A stretch of 64,000 nucleotides of DNA from Sciurus carolinensis (taxonomy: Eukaryota; Chordata; Mammalia; Rodentia; Sciuridae). Positions 35,897-48,441 of this stretch are shown here, in pieces. Where the stretch lies: the NCBI RefSeq assembly GCF_902686445.1, contig NC_062224.1, positions 52,141,156 to 52,205,155 of the forward strand. Direction: 5' to 3'. The number at the start of each line of letters is the position of its first letter. The stretch's first letter is position 1. The notes below the pieces were generated by a model. It made no database searches, was not told the origin of the DNA, and saw nothing but the letters and a program-made list of their open reading frames with translations. Made by a program: the position numbers and the translations under genes.

Positions 35897-37887
35897 TCAA
35901 ATTTCTTGCTGTGGTTCTGGATGGTCAACAACAGGCTCATTTGAAGGTGGAATCAACCCTGAAGGGAACTCATTTCTACTTTCAGAATGTGGGGATGGGG
36001 GAAAAATCCAGCTCTTGGGAAAAGATAATGAGGAAAAGGCCTCAGTGAATAGATGTTTCACATGGGGAATGGAGGGGGTTTGTGGGCCACGTGGATAATA
36101 ATCTCCAGATGCTCCACACATGTTTCCTGGAGGAGGTGGAGGAAGGAAAGATCCTCTTCTCATGAAATTCCTCCTTGCATTAACTCGAAGGGATGGATTT
36201 CTGACTGGAACGAGAGGTACAAAAACAAAGCCAGAGCCAGCTGCTTGATTTTCAGCAGGGCGAGATGAATCTGGCACATTTAAATGATCAAGCTCATCTT
36301 TGGTATTGTTTCTGCTGGATTCCATTTCTAAAGACATACGCCCATTCAATTTATACAAAGAAGACATATTAAGCCTTCTGAGTTGTGCTGGTCCAGATAG
36401 TCTACCATAATTACTAAAATATCCATCTTGCCTTTGTAGAGGAACAGGTAGATCAGAATACTTTGGGCCTGGTGGAGGGCTCATCATCTTACAGTTCAGT
36501 TCCCATGGAGATGACAGGGTCCAAGTGTCAGCAGGTGCTCTATGAGAATCATAGAAAAGAATCTGCCTCTCATAAAAATGAATGGTACTCTCCAATTCTT
36601 CCTCCAAATCTTTGGCTTGCTTTCTACAGGTCTCCAGCTGTTTAGCTGCGAGGCTGATCCTTTTATTCATTTTGCAAAATCTCTCCTCTTTCTCAAACCG
36701 GCACTCTTCCTCTGCTATTAATTTCCCAAGGAGTTTCATTTCATTTTCTTCATACAGTTCAATCATTAATTTAAGTTTCTGCTGACGCTTCTGGTTCTCA
36801 CTTTCAATCTGTGTATTTTCTGACCGCAAAGATTCTCCTTCAGTCTCAAGATTTTTAATACATTCTGTAAGATCTTCTTTTCTTTCATCTACTTCAGATA
36901 ATGAAGTATAAATTTGATTTCTTTCTCCTAAGGTTTTTAAAGAGGCATTTAACTTAACAGCATGAACCAGTTCCTTCGAAGCTCCTTTTGGCTGATTTCC
37001 TAAGTGAGCACCAATTTCTGACTCAATCTTCACTTCCAACTTTAAGTTACCATCATCTGTTAGGTCTTCTCCAGGCACAGGAGCCCCATCCTTCATCTCT
37101 AGCAAGCATTCGGTCACAGACTTAATGTGATTTTCTGTATCACTTAGAACTTCTTCTGCCTGTACTTTAGAGTCTTCCAATGTTATCTTCTGTTTATGAA
37201 GGTCACTCACTTTTTCCTTCCATACTTCAGCTTCTTGTAAAAGGAGTTTGTGACTTTCCTGAAGCTGGTTATTCTCATTCAAAGCCTCTTTTATTGCTAC
37301 TTTCAGTTCTTTTTCATTCATTTGAAGTATTCTGAAGGTTGTTTTAGCTTCAGATACTTGTGACTTGAGGGATTTTGATTCCTCTTCTAGGGACTTTATC
37401 GTTTTTGCTATATCCACCATCAATTCATCTTGTTCAGAATGTTTAGATTTCTCTAAACATTTTAGCTCTTTTTCTAGAATGAGTATTTCATCTTCAAGTT
37501 TAGATTTGGACCCATTCAGCTTTTCATACGTTGCCTCCAAAGTTTGTGCTTCTACTGATTCCTTCACAAAACTCTCATCTTTTAAGGATGACTCCAAGTC
37601 ATCACACCCTTTTGAACAAGACTAAATTTTTCACGTAGTTTGCATTTTTCTGAAAGTAGTTCAGAAACTTTTAGAGCCAGTTTTCTTCCACAGAAAACCT
37701 GCTTCTAAAAGACTGAACATTTCTCCACAAAAACAAGAGAGCAACAAAAAAAACAACAGCTGCACATATCACCAACGACCAAGGAAAGACCTGCTCTTAC
37801 ACCTTCAGGCAATGCTGATGCAACCCTGAATATTTCTTCCAGGCCCAGGCCCAAGCAAGGCTGAGGGGCAGCCCTTGGCCCCTCCAT
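35897..37887 (-). pseudogene. CTAGE5P: CTAGE/MIA2 (cTAGE5) retrocopy with long open frame
   Basis: An intronless copy of the cTAGE5 (MIA2) protein, an ER exit-site factor that helps export large cargo with TANGO1. The coding match starts at ATG 37887-37885 (MEGPRAAPQPCLGLGLEE) and reads through a hydrophobic segment (GDMCSCCFFCCSLVFV) matching the parent membrane helix. It then meets an in-frame TAG at 37705-37707 and a frameshift near 37600-37612. From there 566 codons stay open to the natural stop at 35897-35899, with a first in-frame ATG at 37418-37420 (507 codons). The open part holds a long coiled coil (about 345 residues) and a proline-rich tail ([28 protein letters not shown]). About 120 residues present in the parent are missing near 36550 ([10 protein letters not shown] joined to SHRAPADT), by deletion or from an alternative transcript. 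Parent comparison is from memory. Confidence 0.88.
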
Positions 37888-38180
37888 CACACCAAAACTC
37901 ATTTGCCAACTACATCCTGCCCAGCCACAAGAACAGGCTGCAGACGCTAGGCTTTCTGTTGGAGCCCAAACCTGCGTGGTCTGACCACGCAGATCACAGG
38001 GAGCCAAATGACCAGGAGGTGTAGGGAGCTACAGCAACTGGACACCAAGGGCTTTGTGAGCTCATGCTGCCCTTGTGAGCTCACAGGCCCACCCCTCCCT
38101 CACGCAGTGCATAGCAGTGAAGCCCCTCCCACTGGAGGCCAAGAACCACCCACTCCTCCATTTGTATAGGCCAGGCTTCA
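37888..38180 (-). other. GC-rich leader of the CTAGE retrocopy (likely 5' UTR)
   Basis: GC content rises sharply just upstream of the retrocopy start and falls again after about 38180. This fits a copied 5' UTR. A perfect 10-base palindrome-like pair (gcgtggtctg/accacgcaga, about 37972-37992) lies within it. Whether it has promoter activity cannot be read from sequence. Confidence 0.4.
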
Positions 38181-38373
38181 GCTGACCCTATTATGCAGTA
38201 GTTATTCTGTACACGCATATTATTTTCCAGTTTGACATAACTAAAATTCTAGAGCTTAGTGAACTTTTTTAGAGCTTTTATGCCATATTTTGTTTTAATG
38301 ACTCATTCCTTTCCATCACTCCCCTGTTCTTTCCTTCTCTCCCTTTCCCTTCCCTCCCTGTCATTTTCTTGCA

Positions 38374-38443
38374 GTGTTGGGGGTTAAACTCCAAGGCCTT
38401 GTGCAAGCCAGGCAAGCTACCACTAGGCTTCATCCCTGGCCCT
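38374..38443 (-). repeat. ID SINE
   Basis: The minus strand reads gggccagggatgaagcctag, tggtagcttgcctggcttgc and ggagtttaacccccaacac. Confidence 0.8.
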
Positions 38444-38624
38444 GTTGACACTTTCTATGGAAGTAATTTGAATGACTCTATAGAGACACTCTCCTGTTAG
38501 ATTACTTGAAAAGTAATTTTAGAAGAGTTTCTAACATGGGCACAAATTAGCTATGACAACTTAGTTTTTAAAAGTACAGCATATCTAATGTTTCTACAAA
38601 GGAGGAGCTTCAAACTTGAGTTGT

Positions 38625-38700
38625 GGGCTGGAGATAAGACTCAGTTGGTAGAGTGCTTGTCTACCATGCAATCCCCAGCACCAAAAACAAAAGACAAACG
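38625..38700 (+). repeat. ID SINE
   Basis: gggctggagataagactcag, ttggtagagtgcttgtct, then caatccccagcaccaaaaa. A short deletion removes part of the middle. Confidence 0.85.
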
Positions 38701-39272
38701 AGTTCTTTTTCATGTCAGTTTTTCTAGACTACTATTTAAGAGTCTTAAAAATATTTCTTTCAGATGTTAATTTGACTTCTCATACTACTTAAAAAGGCCT
38801 AATCTGGCTGGTGGCTCTAAATATATACCAAAGAGAAGGATAAGACATGACTCTTTGATATGCTTTCAGCTCCTGAAGGTAAATTATGTTAAGACAAATA
38901 GTTCATTGCTTCATGTAAATAAAAGACAACCCAATATATTTTTTACTCCTGGTTACCCTTGAATTGTTGATGAACCAGATCTAATGTTTGAAGGAAAACA
39001 TTCTCTAGTAGCCACTGGTTTTCTGAATATCTATAAATACATGACAAGTTCAAAGGCATTATGCCACCATGTATGATTAAACTGATCGTATGTACACTTC
39101 TATAGCCAGACTTGTATCTGTGTAAACTAAAACACTTATCCTACTCTGTCTAGTATAAAAGTTTAGGAATTTTTTAACAAATGTAATTATGGAAGGTAAG
39201 GATATGTTAATTAGCCTGATTGTGATGAATATTTCACCATGCATATATGTGTATCAGAATCAAATTATCAGT
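38701..39272. other. AT-rich intergenic, nothing recognised
   Basis: No coding frame or repeat seen. Confidence 0.5.
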
Positions 39273-39412
39273 TGGGTATAGTATCGTACCATAATCCCAG
39301 TGCCTGTAATCCCAGGCACTGCAGAGGCTGAGGCAGGAGGATCACAAGTTTGAGGCCAGACTCAGCAATTCAGTGATCCCCTTGATAATTAAAAAAAAAA
39401 AAAGAAAAAAGA
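39273..39412 (+). repeat. B1-type SINE
   Basis: gtgcctgtaatcccaggcac, gaggctgaggcaggaggatc, acaagtttgaggccagactc, then an A-rich tail. The ID half is absent. A short duplicated phrase (aatcccagtgcctgtaatcc) lies at its start. Confidence 0.85.
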
Positions 39413-39986
39413 CAAGGCCAAGTATCAAGTTTGCAACTTAAGATATTAAATGCTATCATAATTTTAAACTGTCAATTATACCTAAATAAGGTTGGGAGAA
39501 AAGTTTGAAGTTTTACTTTCCAACTTTAGTATGACATAAAATGTGTGAAAGAGGTTATAAATATAAATATAGACAAGTTAGGTAAAACATCTCTAAAAAC
39601 AGGATAGAGGTCCAAATTTTTTGACTGATAATTTTATCTTTTGATCAATGAACATACTGTGCCTGAGAAAATAATTTCAGAAATATTTTTGTGGGAGTAG
39701 CAGACCAGAAATAAAACCAACTTTATATTCCATTGTGATCCATGTTAGAAAATAAATCTTTGGTCTGTCAAATTTAGATAGAGATGCTGACAAGGGAGGG
39801 AGTTTTTCAAAATCTGCAATGGAAAACATTCATTATGGAAGGACAGGAACAAATATTTGAACAGGGCTGCAAAGTACTTTCTTTCCACTTGATAAATTTC
39901 AGATTCTTTATTTTAAATGTTTATTATTAATCTTTCTTATAAATGTGAAGTTCCTGGTTCTTTGCTTTCTAGTTGTACTGAAACAT

Positions 39987-40050
39987 TCTACATTCTTCCT
40001 TTAAAAAAAATCTACATTCTATTTCTACATTCTTCCTTTAAAAAAAAATC
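39987..40050. repeat. 37-bp tandem duplication
   Basis: The phrase tctacattcttcctttaaaa occurs at 39987 and again at 40024, a period of 37 bases. The second copy has one extra A. Confidence 0.85.
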
Positions 40051-40310
40051 TCATATTTCTGTACTTATTAAGAAATAAGAAATTTTTGTTGTTTTTTTCC
40101 TACTGATCTCCTTTAAACAACTTAGAAAAGTAGGAAAATGAGAATATTAACTAGATAACTTTCATAATGATAAAATTTGAAGAGCCACAAAGAGAGTTTA
40201 TCTAATTTGTTATTTATCCCATTTTTATTTTATAGAGTTATATTAAGGTAACTTTTAATTACATTATTTTTAACTTTTTATTTGTAATAAATTTGCCTAA
40301 TCAGAAATTG

Positions 40311-40530
40311 AGAAACCAGGTGTGGTGGTATACACATATAATCCCAGCTCTCAAGAGGCTACAACATGAGGATCAAAAATTGGAGGTCAACCTTGGTCAC
40401 TTAGTGAGACCCAGTCTCAAAATAAAAAATAAAAAGAATCAGAGGTGGTGTTCAATGGTAGAGCACTTGATTAGCATGCAAAATGCCCAGGGTTCCATCC
40501 CCAGCATCACAAATTAAAAAAAGAAAGAAA
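40311..40530 (+). repeat. B1-dID SINE
   Basis: ccaggtgtggtggtatacac, tataatcccagctctcaaga, gagacccagtctcaaaata, linker, then ID half gtggtgttcaatggtagagc and agggttccatccccagcatc. Confidence 0.9.
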
Positions 40531-40708
40531 TTAAGAACTTAGAAACACCAGAATTCAGAATAGCAAGAAATGCTCATTTTGATGAATAAAATTGTTAAAA
40601 ATCTTCATGGTAATAATGATCATTTAAGAAAGTAACAAAGGACAAATATTTTTACTTCTTACCACACACCCTTAACCAATTGTATATAGGGTAAGATGTA
40701 AAGAAAAA

Positions 40709-40815
40709 TTGGGGACTGGGAGTACAGCTCAGTGGTAAAGCACTTGCCTTAGAAAACTTGAAGCCATGTGTTTAAGCTTTCACACCACAAAAAAGAAAGA
40801 AGGGGAAAAAAAATC
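40709..40815 (+). repeat. ID SINE
   Basis: ggggactgggagtacagctc, agtggtaaagcacttgcc, then a diverged B-box side and an A/G-rich tail. Confidence 0.85.
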
Positions 40816-42004
40816 AATAGCTGGGTAAGTTGGAAATTCAGCAGAAAAGCATTACACTTTCTGAATCTGAAAAAAAAATTCAGGAAATTGGCAATTCTAT
40901 AATAATGGGTTGATCATAAGATTATTTATCCTACGAAATGCATTAAGTTCCTGGTCAGCATTTGAAATTGGGAAGGGAACCAAATTTCTTTGATGTTGTT
41001 GTGGAGTTTGATAATAATGTGTCTTAAGTAAATTAATAAATGTTTTGTTTAGCATGTTTGTAGCATATTTCATACACTACTTCAAACATACTGCTAAAAC
41101 TGTTTATGATTTAACATTTTTATATTTATCAGAACCCTATCACAACTAATGATATATATTATATTATTTATAACTTGTACATACTTGAAGATGGAAATAT
41201 ATGTGAAATAATTGGTTAAGGAATTGCAAACATTCCTTACATTCAGATTCTCAATGCTTTTGAAGTGCTTTCTGACTCAGTCATCATCGATATTCACCTT
41301 CTACACATGGAGTTTTTATGCTGTGTTTTTAAGAAGAATCAAGAACCATGAGTGCAGGGTTTTAAAACAGATTTGCAATCATACCAGCTCCTCTCCTTGC
41401 TATGACATTGCCTCCTTATAGGTTGAAAATAAAGTTTAAAAAATGTATGCAGGGCACCTAACATTCCCAAACGTGATGCCTTGGCAATGAAAGTACAATA
41501 TAGAACCTTTCCTGCTTATCCTTGTGACCCTCTGGCTGGCTGGGAGCTGTGGTTGGCTGCTACTGCCCAGCCTCTCAAGAAAATATCTTCCCACCTATTA
41601 TTTGCCTGGGAAAAGATCAAACTTTTAAGTACACTTCATACTGAATGCATATCACTTTTGCACTTGTAAGCTCAAACAAATCACAAGTTGAACAATCTTG
41701 AGTTGGGATCATTGTTGACCTGCTTTTGATATACATTTTGACTATGCTGATAAGTATTTCTACCCTGCTTGCTCTCATTCAGCAATTGTTTGGTTCTTAG
41801 TTAAGAGTGTCAGTAATGTCTGTACGATTTTCTTACAACTCAAATTCTACAAGTTTTATGCACACACAGGGAATGACAGTTGCCTCATTATTGTCACTTA
41901 GTATTATTACTACAGCTATTGTGAAAAATCAATAATTTTAAGATACTCTGAATTTAGAAGAATATAAAGTGTGCTGAAAATGTTCATTTTATTGTATAGT
42001 GACT
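40816..42004. other. AT-rich intergenic, nothing recognised
   Basis: No coding frame or named repeat seen. Confidence 0.5.
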
Positions 42005-42175
42005 TAGAGCTTAGAATTGGGTTATTAAATGTATGGTTTTAGGTAACACAAGCTCTCTAAACCTTAGTTTTCTTCTCTATGAGACAAGCAGGCCTTGTAA
42101 GATTTTATTGTTGTGAGATTTCAATGACATGACATATGTTAAAAATATTGCTTAATATGTTAGCTATTACTTTTT
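42005..42175 (+). repeat. MIR SINE
   Basis: MIR-like order: ggttttaggtaacacaagct, ctctaaaccttagttttctt, gtaagattttattgttgtga, then gacatatgttaaaaatattg. Diverged. Confidence 0.65.
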
Positions 42176-42586
42176 TATAATAATACACTTTTATTGAGCT
42201 ACTTGTATATTATTTCCCTTGAAGAAAGCTGTAACCTGTAGAGAGGAAAAGATGCTGATAAAGTTAGATAGCAAATGGCTGAGTGGAAATTCTGGAAAAT
42301 ATTTCTACTTGAATGTAGAAACTATTCGTATGCATTTGTTAATAAAGGATGGTATGGTTTCCAATGGACTGTTTTGAAAACTTAACACTAAACTGTTTTT
42401 TAAACCTTTCTCTTGTTTGATAAGGTAACAAGTTGTTTTCAATTATAGATATATGACTGTCAAACTGGAAACTCTGTTTACTAACTTCCCTTGAAGGTTG
42501 TTTTGCCTTTGTTGAGGTCCTGATAGTGGATTGTGAACAGAAGTCATGTGACACTTCAGGATTAGCCTTAAAAGAGAATAACTGGA

Positions 42587-42718
42587 GTTAAGGTTGTGGC
42601 TCAGTGGTAGAGTGCTCAGCTAGCACATGTGAGGCACTGGGTTCCATCCATAGAGCCACATAAAAATGTAAGTAAAGTAAAGATGTCCATCCACCAGTAA
42701 AAATAAAATAAAATAAAG
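42587..42718 (+). repeat. ID SINE
   Basis: gttaaggttgtggctcagtg, gtagagtgctcagctagcac, atgtgaggcactgggttcca, then a simple AAAT/AAAATA tail. Confidence 0.92.
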
Positions 42719-43184
42719 GAGGAATGCCTGTGTACTCCCCACTGTCTAGTTCTTCTCCTTGTGTACTGATAGTTGTTTAAAAAAAAATGGAGTCAACAGA
42801 ATTTAAACATACTGAAATATCTGTATTGAGTTGCCTCTCCAGTTATTCACTGCCAATTTTTCTACACAATTACGTAAGAAGAGGACTGTGTTAAAATAAC
42901 ACGTTACTAAACATAATATTTAAGCCACTGTATTTCAGGATTTCTTGTTATGGGATCTTAGTGTTGACCCTAACTAATAACATTTCAACAGCAAAGAGAT
43001 TTGAAAAGGGACCAATTAGTACTTCCAGATATGAACAATGGAAGTGAAATAAAAAATGCAATGAGTAAGTAAGAAGAAGCAGGGCTACAGTGAGAAATGG
43101 CTGATTCCAGGCTTGGAAATGGGAAAATAGAAGATGAAACCTTGAACTCTGTGGTACAAAAATATAAGGAAATGCTTAAGCTAT
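42719..43184. other. Intergenic, nothing recognised
   Basis: No coding frame or named repeat seen. Confidence 0.45.
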
Positions 43185-43560
43185 GGTACAATCAGAGTGC
43201 TGCACAGCAATTTACAAAGAAATAAAAATAACAACATGGATGAGTTTCAAAACATTAAGTGAAATAAAAGAAATCACCCATAAAACTACCTATTACATCA
43301 TTCCATGTGTATGTAACTTGAAACAAGGTATCAACTAAAGACACAGAAAGTAAATCAGTATTTATGGGGGTGCTGGATATTGGAGCAGGGATTGATTGCA
43401 TATGGTCCTCAGGGAACGTTGGGAGTAATAGAAGTACTCTAAAACTGGATCGTGGTGAAGTCTGCATAACTGTACACATTTATTAAAAGTCATTGGATTA
43501 TGTGCTTAAAATGGATGAATTATATGGTATGTAATTACACTTCAGTAATGCTTTAAAATA
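43185..43560 (+). repeat. Old L1 (L1M-type) 3' end
   Basis: Phrases in order: acaacatggatgagtttcaa, aacattaagtgaaataaaag, ttgattgcatatggtcctca, tggatcgtggtgaagtctgc, then aattacacttcagtaatgc. This is the old L1 3' UTR pattern, ending without a clean tail. Confidence 0.75.
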
Positions 43561-44164
43561 TTTGAGAGATATTGTTGAGAAACAAAACAAAAATGATGGA
43601 GCATGGCAAAAGGACTTGGAGTCAATATGAAGGATCTCCCAATGGCCAAATGTGGAACAAGTTGGGAAAGAGAACAAGTGAAGATAAGAAGATATTTTAA
43701 CCTGTATGATAAAATATCCATGACTGTATGCAGGTAAAACTAAATAACTGATTAAACAAGTAAGTCTTTTTAACAGTGGAATTCCAACTAACAAATATAG
43801 TAGCAATGGTGGAAACAGAAAACTGCCATTAGATAAATACCACAGCAGTAATTATTATATACAAGAATTATCAATGGTTGCTCAAATTAGTTGGCGAAAG
43901 TATGATCAGAAAATATCTTCTCACACAATGTTTATGATATTAGAAAAATAGTAACTTAATATAGAGAAACTTGGTAAATACCACCTTAAATAAGTTATCA
44001 GTGTTACCATTCCAAAAAGAACACATGTCAACATCATTTATCCCCCTTATGACTCACAGAAAAGGGTGTAGTCACATTGTGTTGTAGCCTTGTCTCCCTG
44101 AAAGGCATACCCTGAGGTTAATCATCCAAAGTATCAGTCAAACCCCAAATGTGTACTATTCTAC

Positions 44165-44460
44165 AAAATAACTCACTAGGGACTCTTAAAAATTGTGAAG
44201 ATCAAGAAACAAAAGAAAGAGTGAAGAATAGTCAAATTGGGAGTATGTACAGAGACACAAAAACTAACTGCAATGTGGGATCTTGGGAAAGAAAAAGCAT
44301 TCTATTGTAATATCTGCCAAAATTTTAATAAGGTCTGTAATTGGTTTCAATAATTGTAGTATGGTTAATTTAGGAGAGAAAGCTGAGGCAAATATATGGA
44401 GTCTCTGTACTATTTTTTTTCTGTAAGCAAAAAATATTTTAAGATAAGAAATTTTTAAAT
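44165..44460 (+). repeat. Old LINE-like 3' tail, family not named
   Basis: Phrases aaaaattgtgaagatcaaga, ctgcaatgtgggatcttggg, attgtagtatggttaattta and gagtctctgtactatttt follow a common mammalian repeat order I recognise but cannot name. Confidence 0.5.
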
Positions 44461-44639
44461 ATTCAAACAGACTAGAATCAGATTAAACTCAACTGAAGAA
44501 AAAGTAAACTGAAAGAGATCAGAGAAAATTATCTTGGATTTTCTCCAAAGTGACAAAAGAGACTGAAATATGGAAAATGTAAAAGATAAGAGCTAGCTAA
44601 TTAGATCTCAGAAAGTTAAAATAAAGAAGAAACAACATT

Positions 44640-45700
44640 AAAGGAGATAATGGCTGAGGCTTCTTTCAATTTTTGAGAATTCTTGAAAAATTCCAGTACA
44701 CTGAAGAAGCTCAATGAATTATCAATAGAAACAACATAAAAATGCAGAAGAGGAAGAGAAATTTATGAAAGCAACCAAAAAGAAAAGACAGATCATCTAT
44801 AAAGGAATGGCAGAGGATAAAAGACCTCCATAGTGACAATGGTTCGGAAAAGAGTGCAGTGTCTTAAGCGCATGGAGGAAAATAACCTTGACTGTAGAAT
44901 TCTATGCAAAGTGAATCTGTCTTTCAAGAAAAAGAACACAAAGAGATTTCCATATAAAGAACAAACAAAAGGTAATTAAAAAAAGAGACACTTCCTTTTT
45001 AAAGCACAAAATAAGACTAAACTTCAGAAAGAAGTAAAATGATTGTCATGTGGAAAACCTGACAGGCAAGATGGAAAAATTAGTGTAATAATTAGGTAGG
45101 TAAATCCTAAGCAGACTTGACTGTGCAAGAGAAATATCTAATTTTGAAAAGGGCAAATAGGATAAAACTAAAACATTGGGTGACAGCAGTATGTAAGTCT
45201 GGAGGAAGTGATCCGAGTTCAGGTGTTTTAAGGTTCTTATATTTTTAAGAGGAAGAAAAACATAATTAACTTTAGCCTTTGTCAAATTTAATACATATTT
45301 CAAACTAACTAGAGTAGCCATTAATAGAATAGAACCTATAACTTCACATCAGTGTGATGGGGAGAAGGAATGGGAAAGAACATATGAAGAAACAGTACAC
45401 TCATTCAAAAAAAATAACAAGGAAGAAAATGAAAAAGGAAGGGAAAGAAATATAAATTAAAAGGCCAGGTTCAGATGTATTAATAAACCACCTAAATGTA
45501 CAAAATTATCTTGTTAAAGATAAAATTTTTTAAAATTTAATATGGAAAAGCAAAGATATACACTGTTTAAAAGAGTTACACCCAAAATATAAAGATTTGA
45601 AAAGAACAGGAGTTAATAGATGGAAATAAACTCACGTGATTGGACCCACAGAGTACTTAGAAGTAAAGCACAAACTGTCCTACTCAATAGCACTTCTTAC
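44640..45700 (+). repeat. Old L1/HAL1-like internal sequence
   Basis: The order gagataatggctgaggcttc, cactgaagaagctcaatgaa, gtagaattctatgcaaagtg and tttcaagaaaaagaacac matches an old L1/HAL1 ORF2-less internal region. Frames are fully broken. Confidence 0.55.
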
Positions 45701-46046
45701 ACATAGCAGAATTCACAATTATGTGCAGATTTTTACGGAATAGTTATCTTTAAGAGCTCTAGTTAGTGAGACACCAATGTGTTTTACTTCTTGTAAGTGT
45801 GTTTGATACTTTGTTTAAATTGACTTTTACCTGCGAATGTGCCCTTTGTTCTCTTTTCTTATGATAATCAGGAAGAACCAGAAAGAAATAGGTTTTGGGA
45901 GCAAGTAGGGTATAGTTTGGTCACTTGAACAAAACTGAAATATCTTTCAGCCAACTGATTGCTCTTCATGACATACAGAATTAAAGACCCTCTGATTGTT
46001 AACTCCTGTAGGAGTTTAAACCATATTTAAAACAACAAAGTAAGGG

Positions 46047-46263
46047 ACACGGGGTGCTGCAGGAGCACATGCTTGTAATCCCAATGGTTCCAGAAGTAGA
46101 AGCGGGAGGATTTTGAGTTCAAAGCCAATCTCAGTAGAAGTGAGGTGCTAAGCAGCTCATTGAGACCCTGTTTCTAAATAAAATATAAAAAGGATTGCGG
46201 ATGTGGCTCAGTAGTTAAGTATCCCTTACCTCAATCCCCAATACCAAAAAAAAAAAAAAAAAG
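46047..46263 (+). repeat. B1-dID SINE
   Basis: acatgcttgtaatcccaatg, gaagcgggaggattttgagt, ttgagaccctgtttctaa, linker, then ID half ggatgtggctcagtagttaa and an A18-class tail. Confidence 0.92.
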
Positions 46264-46639
46264 GAAAAAACTAACATTATATAATGTTTTCAGTACATAA
46301 TTTTGCCATCTATTACAGTGAATAAGGAAACCTGAATTTAAATGAAACTTTACAGGAATAATAAGAATGATTTTCAATGCTAAATTAAACAGAGCAAAAG
46401 GAGAGTCAGTAATAAAGTAAAAGACTTTAATTGCACTTCAATGGATAGAATAGACATCAGAGTAAAAACAGAACCCTCTCCAATTCAGAATGTTTAAGAA
46501 GTGACAAGTCTTATATCAACAGTCAGATAGTATTTAGAATAAATTACTTTTCATTAATCTAACAATTATTTAATCTAACAATTATTAATCTAAATAATTG
46601 CACGCTTAGTATGTGCGTGCCTCTGTTTTAGGGACACAG

Positions 46640-47118
46640 CACTAAACAAAACATTTCCAAACTCCCACCTCTATGGTGTTTATAGTCTAGTGGAAGCAAG
46701 GGACAATTCCTGGAACATGTATTATACCAGATAATTCAACTTCTACAAAGACATGGTGGAAGAGAGCAATACGAAGTTTTCAGGGAGAGACTGCAGTTTT
46801 AGGTGGGGTAGATGGGGAAGTCCTCACAGAGAGGGTGATTGATATTTGAACAAAAACATGAAGGAGAGAGGATATGAGTCATGAAGATAAACTGGCAGAC
46901 CATTTCAGGCAGAGGGATCAGCAAATGCAAAGGTTGTGAGCAGGACTATGGCCAGTGTGTTCAAGAAACACCAAGGAGGAGGCATGAATGTGGAGAAAGC
47001 CAGAGGAATAGTGGTTGGAGTTGAGTTCAGAGACAGTGAGGCATCAGGTCCCTGTGACTTCATAGGACATTTTGAGGACTTTGGAGGTTTGAATGTGATT
47101 GTAAGGACTTTGACTTAA
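46640..47118 (+). repeat. Ancient interspersed repeat, left part (family not named)
   Basis: Phrases tttagggacacagcactaaa, ctcacagagagggtgattga, ttcaggcagagggatcagca, aatgcaaaggttgtgagcag and gtaaggactttg are in the usual order of a widespread old mammalian repeat. It resumes after an L1 insertion at about 48595. Confidence 0.65.
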
Positions 47119-47607
47119 AAAAAAATTGATAAAATGTATAAAACAAGAGAGTGTCATTTTAAACATCTTTAGAATTAGAACTCATTACCATTAAGTACAT
47201 TCACGATGCTGTGCAACCATCACAGCAATCTATTTCCAAAATATTTTATAACCCCATACTGAAAGTCTGTCTCCCATTCTCTCTCCTTGTAAGGTAGTAA
47301 CTTCTAATCTACTTTCTATCTATGAATTTGCCTGTTGTAGATATTTCATATCAGTGAAACATACAATGTTTGTTCTTTTGTACCGAGCTTATTTCACTTA
47401 ATGTTTTCAAGGTTCATTCATGTGGTAGACTGTACCAGCACTTCAATCTTTTCTATGACTAACATCTGTTTTATGTATATACCACTTTTATTTATTCATT
47501 TATCTGTTGATAACCATTATGGTTGTTTTCACTTTTGGCTATTGTGAGTAATGCAGCTATGAACACTGATGTACAAGTTTCTGCTTCAGTCCTTGCTTTA
47601 ATTCTTT

Positions 47608-47818
47608 TTTTTTTTCGTAATTTAATTTTTATTTTTGCAGTACTGCAGATTGAACCCAAATCCTTGCATGTCTAGACAAATGCTTTATCATTGAGCTACA
47701 TCCCCAGTACTTTTTAAACTTTATTTTGAGACAGGGCCTTGTTAAGTTGCCTAGGAGCTCTGAACTAGTGATCCTCCTGCTTCAGCCTTCTAAGCAGTGC
47801 ATGCCAGAGACCCGGCCT
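47608..47818 (-). repeat. B1-dID SINE inside the old L1
   Basis: The minus strand reads ggccgggtctctggcatgca, agaaggctgaagcaggagga, aaggccctgtctcaaaat, then ID half gtagctcaatgataaagcat and ggatttgggttcaatctgca. It splits the phrase gctttaattc/gctttcacttcctttggg of the host L1. Confidence 0.9.
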
Positions 47819-48372
47819 TGCTTTCACTTCCTTTGGGTATATACCTAGGATTGGAATTGCTGAATCCTATGTTAATGAAATGTTTTATTCTTTTGAGTAA
47901 AGCTCCTGCTGTTTTCCACAGTAATATCATTTTATATTTCCAGTGTTAAAGTATAAGCTTTTCAGATTTTTCCACATCCTCACAAATATTTGTTATTTTC
48001 TACTTTTAAAAATATAACCATTCTAGCTGTGAAGTGATAGTTTTGGTTTGTATTTTCTTAATGATTATTAAGTTGAGCATCTTTTCATATACTTAATAGC
48101 CATTTGTGTATCTTCTTTAAAGAATTGTATTCAAGTCCTTTGCCTGTTAAAATTGAATTATTTTGTCTTTTTATTGTGAGAGTTCTTTATATATTCAGGA
48201 TAGTAACTTCTTATACGTACTCATATGATTTGCACATATTTTCACCCTTCTGTATTTCTTTTCTTGACACTGTCCTTTCATGTTTTCTGTATCCTGTGTT
48301 TTTGTTCCTCAGTACCTCCATTACTTCCTGGTTTTGCATTTACTTGGTTTTTGTTGGCTTGCTTCTGGTGGT

Positions 48373-48441
48373 GTTGGGGATTGAAGTCAGTGCTTTGTAC
48401 TTGCTTGGCAGGTACTTTACCACTGAAATACACTCCCATTT
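48373..48441 (-). repeat. ID-like SINE fragment inside the old L1
   Basis: The minus strand reads gggagtgtatttcagtggta, aagtacctgccaagcaagta, cactgacttcaatccccaac. Confidence 0.75.
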
